Numbered from the stretch's first letter, positions 1-8,445 are shown. The stretch: DNA of 64,000 nucleotides from Pedobacter planticolens (GCF_014172375.1 NZ_WNXD01000001.1:248001-312000), one strand, 5' to 3'. Notes: generated by a model from the sequence alone, not told the origin. A program made the numbers and translations.

Positions 1-849
1 TCACTTTTAGTAAAAGCAGGTTCAGGATTAGTAACTTTTGGAGAAACTTCTTCGGCTGGTGTACCTAAATCTTTCGCTGATGAAACAATAGTTATTCCTT
101 TAAACGATAAAAATGCAATTTCTGAAGCTTTTGCACAGTTTAAAGATCAAATTGCTGCGGTAATTATAGAAGGCATTCCAGCAAATAACGGATTGCTATT
201 ACAAGATCAAGATTATATCGAATTTTTAAGAGCAGCTTGTACAGAAAACAATGCCTTATTAATTTTTGATGAAGTAATTACTGGTTTTAGAGTTGGTTTT
301 GAAGGTGCTGCGGCACATTACGGCATCAAGCCAGATATAGTAACCTACGGAAAAATTATCGGCGGAGGTTTGCCAGTCGGAATGTACGGAGCTTCTGCAG
401 AAATTATGGGTCATATTTCGCCCGATGGCGGAGTTTACCAAGCGGGAACTTTATCTGGAAACCCAGTAGCAATGGCTGCGGGTATTGCCACTTTAACTGA
501 ACTTTTGCGCTCTGGATTTTATAAGGATTTAAACCAAAAAACGAAAGAGTTTGTAGATAGTATTCAGCGTTTTGCAACTGCTAAAAACTATAAATTTAAA
601 GTGTTTACTGTGGGTTCTATCTTTTGGTTCGCCTTTACAGATAAAGACATTAAAACTGCTGAAGATATTGATCCGACAAGTATGGATAAATTTAAAGTAT
701 TGCACCGTGAGTTATTAAACAGAGGCATTTATTTAGGCCCATCTGGTTATGAAGTTGGTTTTGTTTCTGCAGCGCACACTAAAATAGAATTAGAGAAAAC
801 AAAAAGAGCTATTTTTGATGCGTTGGATTTAGTTTTTAGAAAAGGATAA
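1..849 (+). CDS. hemL: Glutamate-1-semialdehyde 2,1-aminomutase (5'-truncated)
   Basis: The frame is open from the first base, so the N-terminal third (about 150 residues of a normal 430) lies outside the window; 282 residues are visible. HemL is a PLP enzyme that moves the amino group of glutamate-1-semialdehyde to give 5-aminolevulinate, the first committed tetrapyrrole precursor. The visible part begins in the family motif SLLVKAGSGL. It then has the cofactor-binding stretch LIFDEVITGFRVG and the PLP lysine in TYGKIIGGGLPVG (Lys codon at 352-354), followed by GTLSGNPVAMAAG. Its TAA shares one base with the ATG of the next gene (TAATG), so translation is probably coupled. hemE and hemJ downstream support a heme role. 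Confidence 0.95.
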   Translation, partial: SLLVKAGSGLVTFGETSSAGVPKSFADETIVIPLNDKNAISEAFAQFKDQIAAVIIEGIPANNGLLLQDQDYIEFLRAACTENNALLIFDEVITGFRVGFEGAAAHYGIKPDIVTYGKIIGGGLPVGMYGASAEIMGHISPDGGVYQAGTLSGNPVAMAAGIATLTELLRSGFYKDLNQKTKEFVDSIQRFATAKNYKFKVFTVGSIFWFAFTDKDIKTAEDIDPTSMDKFKVLHRELLNRGIYLGPSGYEVGFVSAAHTKIELEKTKRAIFDALDLVFRKG

Positions 850-1715
850 TGAAAAAATCAATTCTCATATTTTACTTTTTATTGCTCTACGCATTATTAG
901 AAATGTTTTGGTGGGGCTCAGTTGTAATCGATTTACAGCCACAAAAAATGGGAATGATAATGGGAGAGGGCTCGATTTTTATATTCTTACTTTGCGTTGG
1001 TGCTTATTTTATTCACGCTTCTATTAAAAAGGAAGATAGGTTAAAAGAGCAGCAACAGAATTTCTTAATGTCGGTTACTCATGAACTGAAATCGCCTTTG
1101 GCTGCTATAAAACTAAGTTTGCAAACTATTATAAAACGAGATTTAGAGAAAGCCATGCAGACATCTTTACTAAATAATTCGCTAAAAGATATTGAGCGTT
1201 TGGATGATTTGGTAGAGAATATGTTATTGGCTACAAAGATTGAAAGTCGTACCTATTCTTTCCCAAAAGAAGAATTTGATTTCTCTGAAATGGTAACTAA
1301 AATTACTGATCGATTGCAAGTTCATTCGTGTGGAAACCAACAGTTAATCAACACAAAAATAAAAAAAGGCATTAAAGTGATGGGCGATAAATTTGCTTTA
1401 TCATCGGTGGTTACCAATTTGGTAGAAAATGCTGTTAAATATTCTGGTCCGTGTGCCGAAATTGCAGTAGAGCTCTGTCAAAATGACGGTAAGCCCTTTT
1501 TAACGGTTTCAGATAAAGGTCCGGGCATCCCAGAGGGAGAAAAAATGCTTATTTTCGATAAATTTTACCGCGTTGGCGATGAAAATGTGCGCAAATCTAA
1601 GGGCACTGGACTTGGCTTGTTTATTGTTAAAGAGGTATTACAAAACCACGACGCTGATATTAGCGTTAAAGATAACGTACCGCAAGGTGCAATTTTTGAA
1701 GTAACATTTAATTGA
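849..1715 (+). CDS. Membrane sensor histidine kinase
   Basis: This 288-residue protein has two membrane segments (about residues 5-22 and 42-57) separated by only about 20 residues, so there is no folded periplasmic sensor domain. The HisKA H-box is SVTHELKSPLAAIKL, with His78 the likely phosphorylation site. An HATPase domain follows, with the N-box VVTNLVENAVKYS, the G1 box SDKGPGIPEG, the F-box FDKFYRVG and the G2 box KGTGLGLFIVKEV. It overlaps hemL by one base and lies one base before its response regulator, so it is part of the heme operon. The signal is unknown. Sensing within the membrane, or of a heme intermediate, is only an inference from context. Confidence 0.93.
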   Translation: MKKSILIFYFLLLYALLEMFWWGSVVIDLQPQKMGMIMGEGSIFIFLLCVGAYFIHASIKKEDRLKEQQQNFLMSVTHELKSPLAAIKLSLQTIIKRDLEKAMQTSLLNNSLKDIERLDDLVENMLLATKIESRTYSFPKEEFDFSEMVTKITDRLQVHSCGNQQLINTKIKKGIKVMGDKFALSSVVTNLVENAVKYSGPCAEIAVELCQNDGKPFLTVSDKGPGIPEGEKMLIFDKFYRVGDENVRKSKGTGLGLFIVKEVLQNHDADISVKDNVPQGAIFEVTFN

Positions 1716-1716
1716 T

Positions 1717-2424
1717 ATGCCACAAAAATTAAGAATACTGTTGGTAGAAGACGAAGATCATTTGTTAGACGCCATTAAATTAAACCTCGAATTAGAGGGT
1801 TATAAAGTCCACGCTGTTAAAGACGGCAAAACCGCTCTTAAAGTTTTCAAGGAAGAACGTTTCAACTTGATTATTTTAGATGTAATGCTGCCAGAAATGG
1901 ATGGTTTCCAAGTTTGCGAAACTATTCGTTTAGAGAATACTGAAGTTCCGATTTTGTTTTTAACTGCTAAAAACACAAGTGAAGACCGTGTAATGGGTCT
2001 TAAAAAAGGAGCTGATGATTATTTAGTAAAACCTTTCAACTTAGAAGAATTAATTCTACGTGTTGGAATTTTAGTAAAACGTAGCTTAAAAGCTGATGAT
2101 TTAAAAGAATTAAACTCTTATAAAATCGGCGATAAAACTATTTATTTCAATTCGTTTGAGTTAAAACAAGATGATGGTGTTGTTGTGCCTTTAACTAAAA
2201 AGGAAACCATGTTGTTAAAACTGTTAATTGAACGTAAAAACGAAGCTGTTTCTCGTGAGCAAATTCTAGAAACAGTTTGGAATTACGATGTGTATCCGTC
2301 AACAAGAACAATTGATAATTTTATTTTAACGTTCCGTAAATATTTCGAACCAGATCAGAAAAACCCGGTGTATTTTCACTCGATTAGAGGTGTAGGTTAT
2401 AAATTTACAGATAGCGCACATTAA
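1717..2424 (+). CDS. OmpR/PhoB-family response regulator
   Basis: The protein has 235 residues. The receiver domain (about 5-120) carries the acidic pocket VEDED, phospho-acceptor Asp55 in ILDVMLPEMDG, the switch Thr83 in LFLTAK and Lys105 in LVKPF. The winged-helix DNA-binding domain (about 135-232) has the usual VPLTKKETMLLKLL and RTIDNFILTFRKYFE stretches and ends in RGVGYKF. It is one base downstream of the kinase, which is its evident partner, and its TAA overlaps the next ATG by one base. The targets are unknown; autoregulation of the heme operon is a testable guess. Confidence 0.95.
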   Translation: MPQKLRILLVEDEDHLLDAIKLNLELEGYKVHAVKDGKTALKVFKEERFNLIILDVMLPEMDGFQVCETIRLENTEVPILFLTAKNTSEDRVMGLKKGADDYLVKPFNLEELILRVGILVKRSLKADDLKELNSYKIGDKTIYFNSFELKQDDGVVVPLTKKETMLLKLLIERKNEAVSREQILETVWNYDVYPSTRTIDNFILTFRKYFEPDQKNPVYFHSIRGVGYKFTDSAH

Positions 2425-2942
2425 TGTACAATACTTGGAGTAGATATGCTTTAATGGCAACTTTTGCCCTTTCTGCATTGGTAAGTTTATATTTCAATCA
2501 ATACCAGCTGGCTGCAATAGCCGGCTTTCTCTTTGCCTTTATTTTGTGGAGTCACTTTAAACATAGTTCTGTTTTATTGGCTTCTAAACATTTTAAAGAT
2601 GCAGATTATGATAAGACCGAAAAGATTTTAGCAGAAGTTAAAAACCCTGATCGATTGGCTAAAAATCGTCGTGGATATTATGAGTTCATGAAAGCGAATA
2701 TCGCCCTGCAAAGAGAAGATTTTGAAACAGCAGAGTTTCACTTTCAAATCGCTAGTCGTTTCCCATTGGGAGGAAAAAATGATAAAGCGTTTGTGATGAT
2801 ACATTTGGCTAATCTCGCTTTGCGGAAAAAGGATGGTGAGAGAGCAAAAGCATATATAGAAAAGGCGAAGGAGTTGGCGACAACATCAAGAGCGCAAGAA
2901 ATTATAAAAATTATAGAGAAAGAAGCCAGCAATTTGGCCTAA
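2424..2942 (+). CDS. Small membrane-anchored TPR-like protein
   Basis: This 172-residue protein has two N-terminal hydrophobic segments (about 8-24 and 29-44) followed by a soluble helical part. The latter reads as two or three tetratricopeptide-like repeats, for example YYEFMKANIALQREDFETAEFH and the later AFVMIHLANLALRKKDGERAK stretch (given here only in part as LANLALRKKDGERAK). The TPR-like part probably faces the cytoplasm and mediates protein contacts. The gene is coupled to the response regulator by a TAATG overlap and sits 6 bases before hemE, which makes it a member of the heme operon. No specific function can be assigned. Confidence 0.8.
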   Translation: MYNTWSRYALMATFALSALVSLYFNQYQLAAIAGFLFAFILWSHFKHSSVLLASKHFKDADYDKTEKILAEVKNPDRLAKNRRGYYEFMKANIALQREDFETAEFHFQIASRFPLGGKNDKAFVMIHLANLALRKKDGERAKAYIEKAKELATTSRAQEIIKIIEKEASNLA

Positions 2943-2948
2943 TACAAG

Positions 2949-3974
2949 ATGAAGAATAACTTATTTTTAGACGCTGCAAATTCAACAGCTACAGAACGGC
3001 CACCAGTTTGGATGATGCGTCAAGCAGGTCGTTTTATGCCACAATATTGGGAAATTAAAAACAAATATTCGTTTTTAGAAATGTGCAAAAACCCAGAAAT
3101 TGCTGCTGATGTTACGATGTTGCCAGTTGATTTATTGGGAATTGATGCTGCTATTTTATTCTGCGATATTTTGGTAACAGGCGAAGCAATGGGTGGAGAT
3201 TTAAGTTTTACTCAAGGTGTTGGACCGAAATTTGCAAATCCTGTTCGTACTGCTGCTGATATCGATAAATTAGAAACTGATGTTGTAGATAGATTGGAAT
3301 ATGTTGCTGATGCGATTAAAGTTATTCAGCAACGTTTAGATGGTAGTATTCCTTTAATCGGTTTTGCAGGTGCTCCATTTACGGTAATGAGTTATTTGGT
3401 GGAAGGTGGTTCTTCAAAAGATTTTAAGTTAACGAAGTTGTTAATGCACAATCACCCTGAATTGGCGCATCATTTATTGGCTAAAATTGCAAAAGTAACT
3501 ACCGATTATTTGAACTTACAAATTGCCGCTGGTGTAAATGCTGTTCAGTTATTTGATAGTTGGGCTTTGGCTTTATCTTGGAACGATTATCAAGAATTTT
3601 CTCATCAATATAACCAACAAATTATTGCTGGATTAAACAGAACCAATGTCCCTGTGATTTCTTTTTGCAAAGGAAGCTCGGTTTTTGCGCCAATTATGGC
3701 TGAAGCAAAACCAGATGTAATTTCTGTTGATTGGAATGCAGATTTATTAAATATTAAAAATGCTTTACCTGCTGGAATTGCTGTGCAAGGTAATTTAGAC
3801 CCGCATATTTTATACGCAGATCAACCGGTTATCAAAAAACACATTCACCAATTATTTGAAAGAATGCGTGGTACAGAAGGTTTTATCTTTAACTTAGGTC
3901 ATGGTATTATGCCCGATATTCCTTTTGATAATGTAAAATATGCAATTGAAGTGGTAAAGGAATTTAGATATTAA
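2949..3974 (+). CDS. hemE: Uroporphyrinogen decarboxylase
   Basis: HemE removes four carboxyl groups from uroporphyrinogen III to give coproporphyrinogen III in the cytoplasm. The 341 residues match the usual family length. The N-terminal signature PPVWMMRQAGRFMPQYW contains the substrate-binding arginines (Arg24 and Arg28), AILFCDILV carries the conserved aspartate, and the C-terminal block NLGHGIMPDIPFDNV carries the conserved histidine. It follows the TPR-like gene by 6 bases and precedes hemJ, so it belongs to the same heme transcription unit. Confidence 0.97.
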   Translation: MKNNLFLDAANSTATERPPVWMMRQAGRFMPQYWEIKNKYSFLEMCKNPEIAADVTMLPVDLLGIDAAILFCDILVTGEAMGGDLSFTQGVGPKFANPVRTAADIDKLETDVVDRLEYVADAIKVIQQRLDGSIPLIGFAGAPFTVMSYLVEGGSSKDFKLTKLLMHNHPELAHHLLAKIAKVTTDYLNLQIAAGVNAVQLFDSWALALSWNDYQEFSHQYNQQIIAGLNRTNVPVISFCKGSSVFAPIMAEAKPDVISVDWNADLLNIKNALPAGIAVQGNLDPHILYADQPVIKKHIHQLFERMRGTEGFIFNLGHGIMPDIPFDNVKYAIEVVKEFRY

Positions 3975-3975
3975 A

Positions 3976-4000
3976 CCCCTAAATCTACTAAAGGGGACTT
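3976..4000. repeat. Short palindrome between hemE and hemJ
   Basis: A CCCCT arm (3976-3980) and an AGGGG arm (3992-3996) flank an AT-rich loop, followed by GACTT. From memory, similar CCCCTAAAT...AAAGGGGACTT strings are scattered between genes in many Bacteroidota genomes, so this is probably one copy of a dispersed repeat rather than a terminator; there is no T-tract. Confidence 0.5.
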
Positions 4001-4009
4001 GATTTAATA

Positions 4010-4561
4010 ATGGAAGAATATTACAAATACTTTTTAGCGGTTCACATCATCTTCGTCGTAAGTTGGATGGCTGGACTGTTTTATGGTGTTCGTTTGTTTA
4101 TTTATCATACTGAAGCTAACGACAGACCAGAGTTAGAAAAAAATATTCTTCAAAAAGAATTCACAAAAATTGAAGGTCGTTTGTGGAATATTATTACCAT
4201 TCCGGCGATGTGTTTAACTGTTTTGGCCGGTGCTTTAATGTACTATACTCATTTCGATTTCTTAGTTACTCAAAACTGGATGTGGGTAAAACTCGCATTT
4301 GTAGTTTTATTACTTATTTATCATTTCATTTGTCAAAATATAATGAAGCAGTTGAGAAAAGGTATTTTCAAATATTCTTCTAATCAGTTGCGTTTGTGGA
4401 ATGAAGTAGCGACTATTTTATTAGTTGCCATTGTATTTACGGTGATTTTAAAAAGTGCAGTTAACTGGATTTATGGTTTATTAGGGCTAATTGCTTTTTC
4501 AATGATTATTATGATGGCTGTGAAGATTTATAAGCGTTATAGAGAGAAAAAGGGAGAATAG
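4010..4561 (+). CDS. hemJ: HemJ-type protoporphyrinogen IX oxidase
   Basis: HemJ is the membrane enzyme that oxidises protoporphyrinogen IX to protoporphyrin IX in many bacteria without HemG or HemY. This 183-residue protein has four or five membrane segments. It carries the family signature HIIFVVSWMAGLFYGVRLF with the conserved heme-ligand histidine (His12), and the conserved lysine in WMWVKLAFV. The length is normal for the family. Its place directly after hemE (35 bases) fits a heme gene run. CopD-like proteins share the fold, but the H-x6-W-M-A-G-L motif favours HemJ. Confidence 0.9.
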   Translation: MEEYYKYFLAVHIIFVVSWMAGLFYGVRLFIYHTEANDRPELEKNILQKEFTKIEGRLWNIITIPAMCLTVLAGALMYYTHFDFLVTQNWMWVKLAFVVLLLIYHFICQNIMKQLRKGIFKYSSNQLRLWNEVATILLVAIVFTVILKSAVNWIYGLLGLIAFSMIIMMAVKIYKRYREKKGE

Positions 4562-4573
4562 TTTAGCGATAAA

Positions 4574-4604
4574 GATTGCCACGTCGTTCCTCCTCGCAAT
4601 GACG
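4574..4604. repeat. REP-like dispersed repeat fragment
   Basis: Bases 4574-4604 read GATTGCCACGTCG, then TTCCTCCTCGCAATGACG. From memory this unit, whose reverse complement contains CGTCATTGCGAGG, is one of the commonest short intergenic repeats in Bacteroidota genomes. Only one copy is in this window, so repetition cannot be shown here. It lies between hemJ and the next signal-peptide gene. Confidence 0.55.
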
Positions 4605-4640
4605 AATTGGCTAGGAAGTTGCGAGAATTTAAAATTAGAT

Positions 4641-5768
4641 ATGAAGAAACAATTACTCGCAATCTTAATTACTTTATTTGCTTTTTCGGCAAAAGCTCAA
4701 TTCAACAATGAGGCAATTTTTAATCGTATTCGTCCTACAGATAGTTTAGATAAAGAATTACATTTTAATTTTTACAATTTCAATTACGTTCGTAATTACG
4801 AATATTCGAATAAATTCCACGACGGCTATACTTTATACGGTACGCAAATAGAACCGCAATTGGTGTATTATGCAAATCCGAATTTGGCGATTGTGGCTGG
4901 CGCTTATTTGCGTAAGGATTTTGGTAATGAAGGAATTTACGACGCTAAACCTTTGTTTAGCTTAAAATACCATAAAAGAAACTTGACGTTAGTTTTTGGA
5001 AGTCTAGAAGGAAACATTCAGCATAATTACATTGAACCGATTTACGATTTTGAACGAAAAATTACAACGCCAATTGAATACGGAACTCAATTATTAATTG
5101 ATAGAGAGAAATTCAAATTAGATAGTTGGATTTCTTGGCAAAAAATGATTTATAAAGGTGAGGCTGCAAAAGAAGAAATTGTTGGCGGCTTAAGCACGGA
5201 AAGTATTTTGTTAAATACTGGAAATTGGAAGTTGAGTATTCCCGCTCAATTTTTAGCATTTCACCAAGGTGGACAAATTGATGTGTTGAAAAATATTCCG
5301 ATTAGCACTTTATTTAATGGTGCTACTGGTTTTAAACTACACAAAACTGTTGGCGATAAAGTAAAAGAAGTTTTTACGGATAATTATGTTGCGGTTTACA
5401 AAGATTTTTCGCCGACAAAAAGAAGGGCTTACCAAGGCGGTTTCGGGTTGTGGTTAAATGCTGGTATGGATACCAAATGGGGAAGTTTAGTCGCTTCGTA
5501 TTGGAAAGGAAATAATTTCTTAACGATTAAAGGAATGCCTTTATATCAATCGATTTCTGAAACTTTGTATGATGCTGGTTTTAAACAAAGCAGCAGAAGT
5601 ATTTTAGCTGTTAGGTATGTTTATCAGAAACAGTTGGTTCCTAATTTATATTTAGATGTTCGCTTTGAGCCACATTGGGATTTAGGAACTCCTGACGCAG
5701 ATTTCCAGTTTAATCATTCTTTATTTTTAACTTATAAGGAAGATTTTAGGATTTTTAAGAAGAAATAA
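4641..5768 (+). CDS. Secreted protein, probable outer-membrane beta-barrel
   Basis: The ATG at 4641 is preferred because it begins a clean signal peptide (MKKQLLAILITLFAFSAKAQ, cleavage after AKA). A longer frame from 4599 would put 14 polar residues in front and run through the upstream repeat. The 375-residue product has no Cys lipobox. It is full of alternating aromatic and polar strands and ends in FLTYKEDFRIFKKK, which suits a beta-barrel of the outer membrane. No named family is recognised. It follows hemJ on the same strand, but the intervening repeat makes co-transcription uncertain. Confidence 0.75.
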   Translation: MKKQLLAILITLFAFSAKAQFNNEAIFNRIRPTDSLDKELHFNFYNFNYVRNYEYSNKFHDGYTLYGTQIEPQLVYYANPNLAIVAGAYLRKDFGNEGIYDAKPLFSLKYHKRNLTLVFGSLEGNIQHNYIEPIYDFERKITTPIEYGTQLLIDREKFKLDSWISWQKMIYKGEAAKEEIVGGLSTESILLNTGNWKLSIPAQFLAFHQGGQIDVLKNIPISTLFNGATGFKLHKTVGDKVKEVFTDNYVAVYKDFSPTKRRAYQGGFGLWLNAGMDTKWGSLVASYWKGNNFLTIKGMPLYQSISETLYDAGFKQSSRSILAVRYVYQKQLVPNLYLDVRFEPHWDLGTPDADFQFNHSLFLTYKEDFRIFKKK

Positions 5769-6109
5769 GTCCGAAAGTCTGAAAGATTTGGCGTTCTGCA
5801 AATTTCCCTATGAAAAAGAGGTTTTTCTTAACTAAACCCGATAGTAGTGGAATTTTTTTTGTCATGCTGAGCTTGTCGAAGCACAAAAAAAATGTAGCGA
5901 ATAGTGGGGCTACAGAATCTATAAAACACTAACATTCGTTTTCAAATCATTTTTTTACCATTAAGATATTACATTAATTAAGGATTACTTCATTTTTCTT
6001 AATTCCTTAATGTTGTATTTTTAGACTGTGAAATTAACAAATAAAAAAATATTTGCAACCTCGTGCAACCTTTTACTTCTAGGGCTCATCTACCCTATAC
6101 AAACAACAA
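5769..6109. other. 341-base gap between barrel protein and sigma-factor gene
   Basis: The gap contains the repeat at 5834-5915 and otherwise AT-rich sequence. No credible coding frame was seen. The promoter of the sigma operon should lie in the last 150 bases. A small TAGGG...CCCTA inverted repeat sits at about 6080-6097, just before the start codon. No convincing TTG/TAnnTTTG pair was found. Confidence 0.5.
5834..5915 (+). repeat. Structured intergenic repeat, copy 1
   Basis: The 82-base unit starts AAACCCGATAGTAGTGG and ends TAGCGAATAGTGGGGCTACAG. Between them is a hairpin whose arms TTTTTTTTGT (5853-5862) and ACAAAAAAAA (5883-5892) pair perfectly around the core TGAGCTTGTCGAAG. A second copy lies on the opposite strand at 11943-12033 with the same ends and core but different arms that also pair. 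This is direct evidence for a repeat family with a conserved stem. Confidence 0.8.
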
Positions 6110-6679
6110 ATGAAGGTGACTAAAACATATACGATTGATGACTTACTGGAAGGCTGCAAGGCTGGTGACAGGAAAATGCAAGAGACGCTGTACAAGCAAA
6201 CTGCATCGAAAATGTTGGCCGTTTGTATGCGTTATGCCAAAGACCGTATGGAAGCCGAAGATGTTTTACAAATGGGATATGTTAAAGTTTTCCAGAAAGT
6301 TAAAGACTATCGTGGTGAAGGATCTTTTGAAGGTTGGATTAGAAGAATAATGGTAAATACTGCGATAGAAAGTTATAGAAAAAACTTGCGTATGCTAAAC
6401 GTTGTGCCGATAGAAGATGCTTATGAACAACCTTCTCAAGGGTTTGATTTTAGCAGTTTAGGTATGCAAGATTTAATGAAAGTGATACAAAAACTGGCCG
6501 ACGGTTATCGCATGGTGTTTAATATGTACATTATAGAAGGGTATTCGCACAAAGAAATTGCAGAAACATTAGGCATCTCAGAAGGTGCTAGTAAATCTCA
6601 ATTAAGTAGGGCGAGAGCAATATTGCAACAAGAAATTATTAAAATGGAGGGCTTTGGTTATGCAACACATGCCGGATAA
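6110..6679 (+). CDS. ECF-type RNA polymerase sigma factor
   Basis: The 189-residue protein has a sigma-70 region 2 (about residues 25-95, with RYAKDRMEAEDVLQMGYVKV and GSFEGWIRRIMVNTA) and a region 4 helix-turn-helix (about 125-180, with HKEIAETLGISEGASKSQLS). Regions 1 and 3 are missing, as in ECF factors, which direct RNA polymerase to small regulons. It is followed, with a 20-base overlap, by a membrane protein that probably holds it inactive, and then by an outer-membrane protein that may be a target. Confidence 0.95.
   Translation: MKVTKTYTIDDLLEGCKAGDRKMQETLYKQTASKMLAVCMRYAKDRMEAEDVLQMGYVKVFQKVKDYRGEGSFEGWIRRIMVNTAIESYRKNLRMLNVVPIEDAYEQPSQGFDFSSLGMQDLMKVIQKLADGYRMVFNMYIIEGYSHKEIAETLGISEGASKSQLSRARAILQQEIIKMEGFGYATHAG
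6646..6650 (+). promoter_or_regulatory. Strong Shine-Dalgarno for the anti-sigma-like gene
   Basis: GGAGG, 9 bases before the ATG at 6660 and inside the end of the sigma-factor gene. Such sites are rare in this phylum. It decides the start of the next gene against TTG 6654 and ATG 6669, and may keep its translation high relative to the sigma factor. Confidence 0.6.
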
Positions 6680-7391
6680 AGAATTCGATAATTTAATTAG
6701 AAATAAATTTGAAGATGCGGAGATTGAACCATCTGCAAATTTATGGGCTAACATAGAACAACAGTTAGCGCCAAAACGTAAACGCGTTATTCCGATTTAT
6801 TGGATGGCGGCTGCAAGTGTGCTTATTGCAATTACAGCATTATTGGTTTTTCAGAAAACAGAAAAAATACAATTGCATGGTGATGATACTGTTGCAACTG
6901 TAGTTACGCCAACTGAACAAGATGCAGTTATCGCAACTACCGAATTGCCAGTTGCAACTATTTCGGTAAAAGAAAATAGATTATCGCCTTCGGTTAAAAA
7001 AGTACAATTAATAGATCGTACTCCGTCAGAAAATAATACGAAAATTATTTTTGCAAGCGTGCAACCGAATACAACAACTGATCGTCTACTTATTAAAGCA
7101 GCAGATGTTAAACCACTTGACGTTGTAGAAAAAGAAGTTCCTGTAGAAAATAATGCAGTAGTAATTGCTCAAGTTGAACCTCAGAAAGAAGATCAAGTAA
7201 TTACTGAAACAGAAAATAATTCGGAACGTAAAGGAATTAGAAATGTTGGAGACTTGGTAAACTTTGTAGTAGATAAAGTTGATAAGAGAGAGAAGAAATT
7301 TTTAAAGTTTAGCACTGATGATGATGATAATTCATCGCTAATTGGAATAAACATTGGCTTTTTAAAATTGAATAGTAGGAAGCATAAATAG
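6660..7391 (+). CDS. Single-pass membrane protein, probable anti-sigma factor
   Basis: The start at ATG 6660 is chosen because of the well-placed GGAGG. The 243-residue product has a cytoplasmic N-terminus with DKEFDNLIRNKFEDAEIEPS and LWANIEQQL, a layout seen at the start of many Bacteroidota anti-sigma proteins. One membrane segment (about residues 46-64, IYWMAAASVLIAITALLVF) follows, then a long low-complexity Val/Thr/Glu-rich periplasmic region. No zinc-finger motif is present. Overlap with the sigma-factor gene supports the anti-sigma role, but no characterised family was matched, so the function rests mainly on context. Confidence 0.7.
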   Translation: MQHMPDKEFDNLIRNKFEDAEIEPSANLWANIEQQLAPKRKRVIPIYWMAAASVLIAITALLVFQKTEKIQLHGDDTVATVVTPTEQDAVIATTELPVATISVKENRLSPSVKKVQLIDRTPSENNTKIIFASVQPNTTTDRLLIKAADVKPLDVVEKEVPVENNAVVIAQVEPQKEDQVITETENNSERKGIRNVGDLVNFVVDKVDKREKKFLKFSTDDDDNSSLIGINIGFLKLNSRKHK

Positions 7392-7449
7392 GATCAGGAT
7401 TTTAAGATTTGCAGGATAAGGCAAGATGATTGAAGGATAATAGGATTAA
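7392..7449. repeat. GGAT-rich degenerate repeat
   Basis: The stretch repeats short GGAT-containing units (GGATCAGGATT, GCAGGATAAGG, GAAGGATAATAGGATT). From memory, 'caggattttaggatttgcaggat' strings are dispersed between genes in this phylum. It separates the anti-sigma-like gene from the outer-membrane protein gene. No terminator stem was seen. Confidence 0.45.
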
Positions 7450-7484
7450 TATAAAACACACATAAACCAAACAAATACACACAA

Positions 7485-8288
7485 ATGAAACATTTAATTT
7501 TAACAGCAGTTTTGGTAAGCGGACTTACCTTTCTGGCAGGCTCAAGTGCGAGTGCACAACAAGATAGCGTAAAACGCAAAAAATTTAATATCAACTATGG
7601 AGTAGGAATTACTTTAGGAGGAAAAAAAGATAGTACTGGTAAATGGGATCAAAACAAAGGTCGTTTTGTTGGAGGAATTACTTTTACTCGTTTAGATATC
7701 GGTTTCTCTAAATTAATTGATAATGGAAGTTTCTCTTTATCGCCTGCAAATGACTTTTTAGATTACAAAGCTGGAAAAACTAGTCATCTTTCATTTGATG
7801 TTTTGCAAATGGGATACAGATTTAACTCGAACTTTAAAATCTACGTAGCTGGTGGTTTCGACTGGACTTTAATTCGTTTAAAAAACAACATTACAATGGT
7901 TAAGAATAGTCCAACATTGACTTATACTACAGAAACTCCTGAAGTTCTATATAGCAAAAATCGTTTCTCTAGCAGTTATGTTCACGTTCCTTTAAACTTT
8001 GAATTAAGAACTAAGGAAAGTCATAAAGGTAGACGCTGGTATCTAATTGCTGGCCCAGAAATAGCTTTCTTATTAAACGGTAAAGTAAAACAGATTAGCG
8101 ATGAACATGGTAAAGTGAAACAAAAAGACGATTATAACTTTGCTCCATTCCGCTACGGTGGTACAGTAAGAGTTGGTACTAACGGATTAGCTTTATTTGC
8201 TAAATATTATGCAAGCGATATGTTTGATAGTGCTCCGCAAAAAGGATTAAAAAATATGGCATTCGGTTTAACATTTGGATTAAACTAA
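7485..8288 (+). CDS. Outer-membrane beta-barrel protein
   Basis: The 267-residue protein has a signal peptide (about residues 1-24, ending ASAQ) and then repeated strand pairs of the PorT/OmpA-barrel kind, such as NINYGVGITLGGK, VLQMGYRFNSNFKIYVAGG and RRWYLIAGPEIAFLL. It ends in strands NGLALFAKYY and NMAFGLTFGLN without the aromatic terminal residue. It lies 93 bases after the anti-sigma-like gene on the same strand, so it is a candidate target or sensor partner of the sigma system. The strong terminator at 8361 ends this transcription unit. Confidence 0.82.
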   Translation: MKHLILTAVLVSGLTFLAGSSASAQQDSVKRKKFNINYGVGITLGGKKDSTGKWDQNKGRFVGGITFTRLDIGFSKLIDNGSFSLSPANDFLDYKAGKTSHLSFDVLQMGYRFNSNFKIYVAGGFDWTLIRLKNNITMVKNSPTLTYTTETPEVLYSKNRFSSSYVHVPLNFELRTKESHKGRRWYLIAGPEIAFLLNGKVKQISDEHGKVKQKDDYNFAPFRYGGTVRVGTNGLALFAKYYASDMFDSAPQKGLKNMAFGLTFGLN

Positions 8289-8360
8289 TTAACAGTTTTC
8301 AGTTTACGGTTCGCAATTGAACTAGTAAACCAAACACACACACAACACACAAATAAACCC

Positions 8361-8394
8361 AATCCTGCAGACGAAAGTTTGCAGGATTTTTTTT
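8361..8394 (+). terminator. Intrinsic terminator after the outer-membrane gene
   Basis: A 12-base-pair stem (8361-8372 with 8377-8388, one G-U pair) closes a GAAA tetraloop and runs into eight Ts. It closes the sigma / anti-sigma / outer-membrane unit. Confidence 0.92.
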
Positions 8395-8445
8395 GCGTTG
8401 ATCTTTAGTCTTTTCAGCTTATCGCTTTATGCTTATATTTACCGT

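Noticed and set aside
3976..4000. Terminator between hemE and hemJ
   Set aside because: The stem is only 5 bp with a long loop and no T-tract, and hemJ follows at once on the same strand.
4599..4640. N-terminal extension of the barrel protein from 4599
   Set aside because: It is translated from the intergenic repeat, and the signal peptide starts at ATG 4641.
8398..8445. N-terminal extension of the ABC ATPase from TTG 8398
   Set aside because: It would begin right after a strong terminator and adds a hydrophobic stretch foreign to the family; GTG 8446 fits better.
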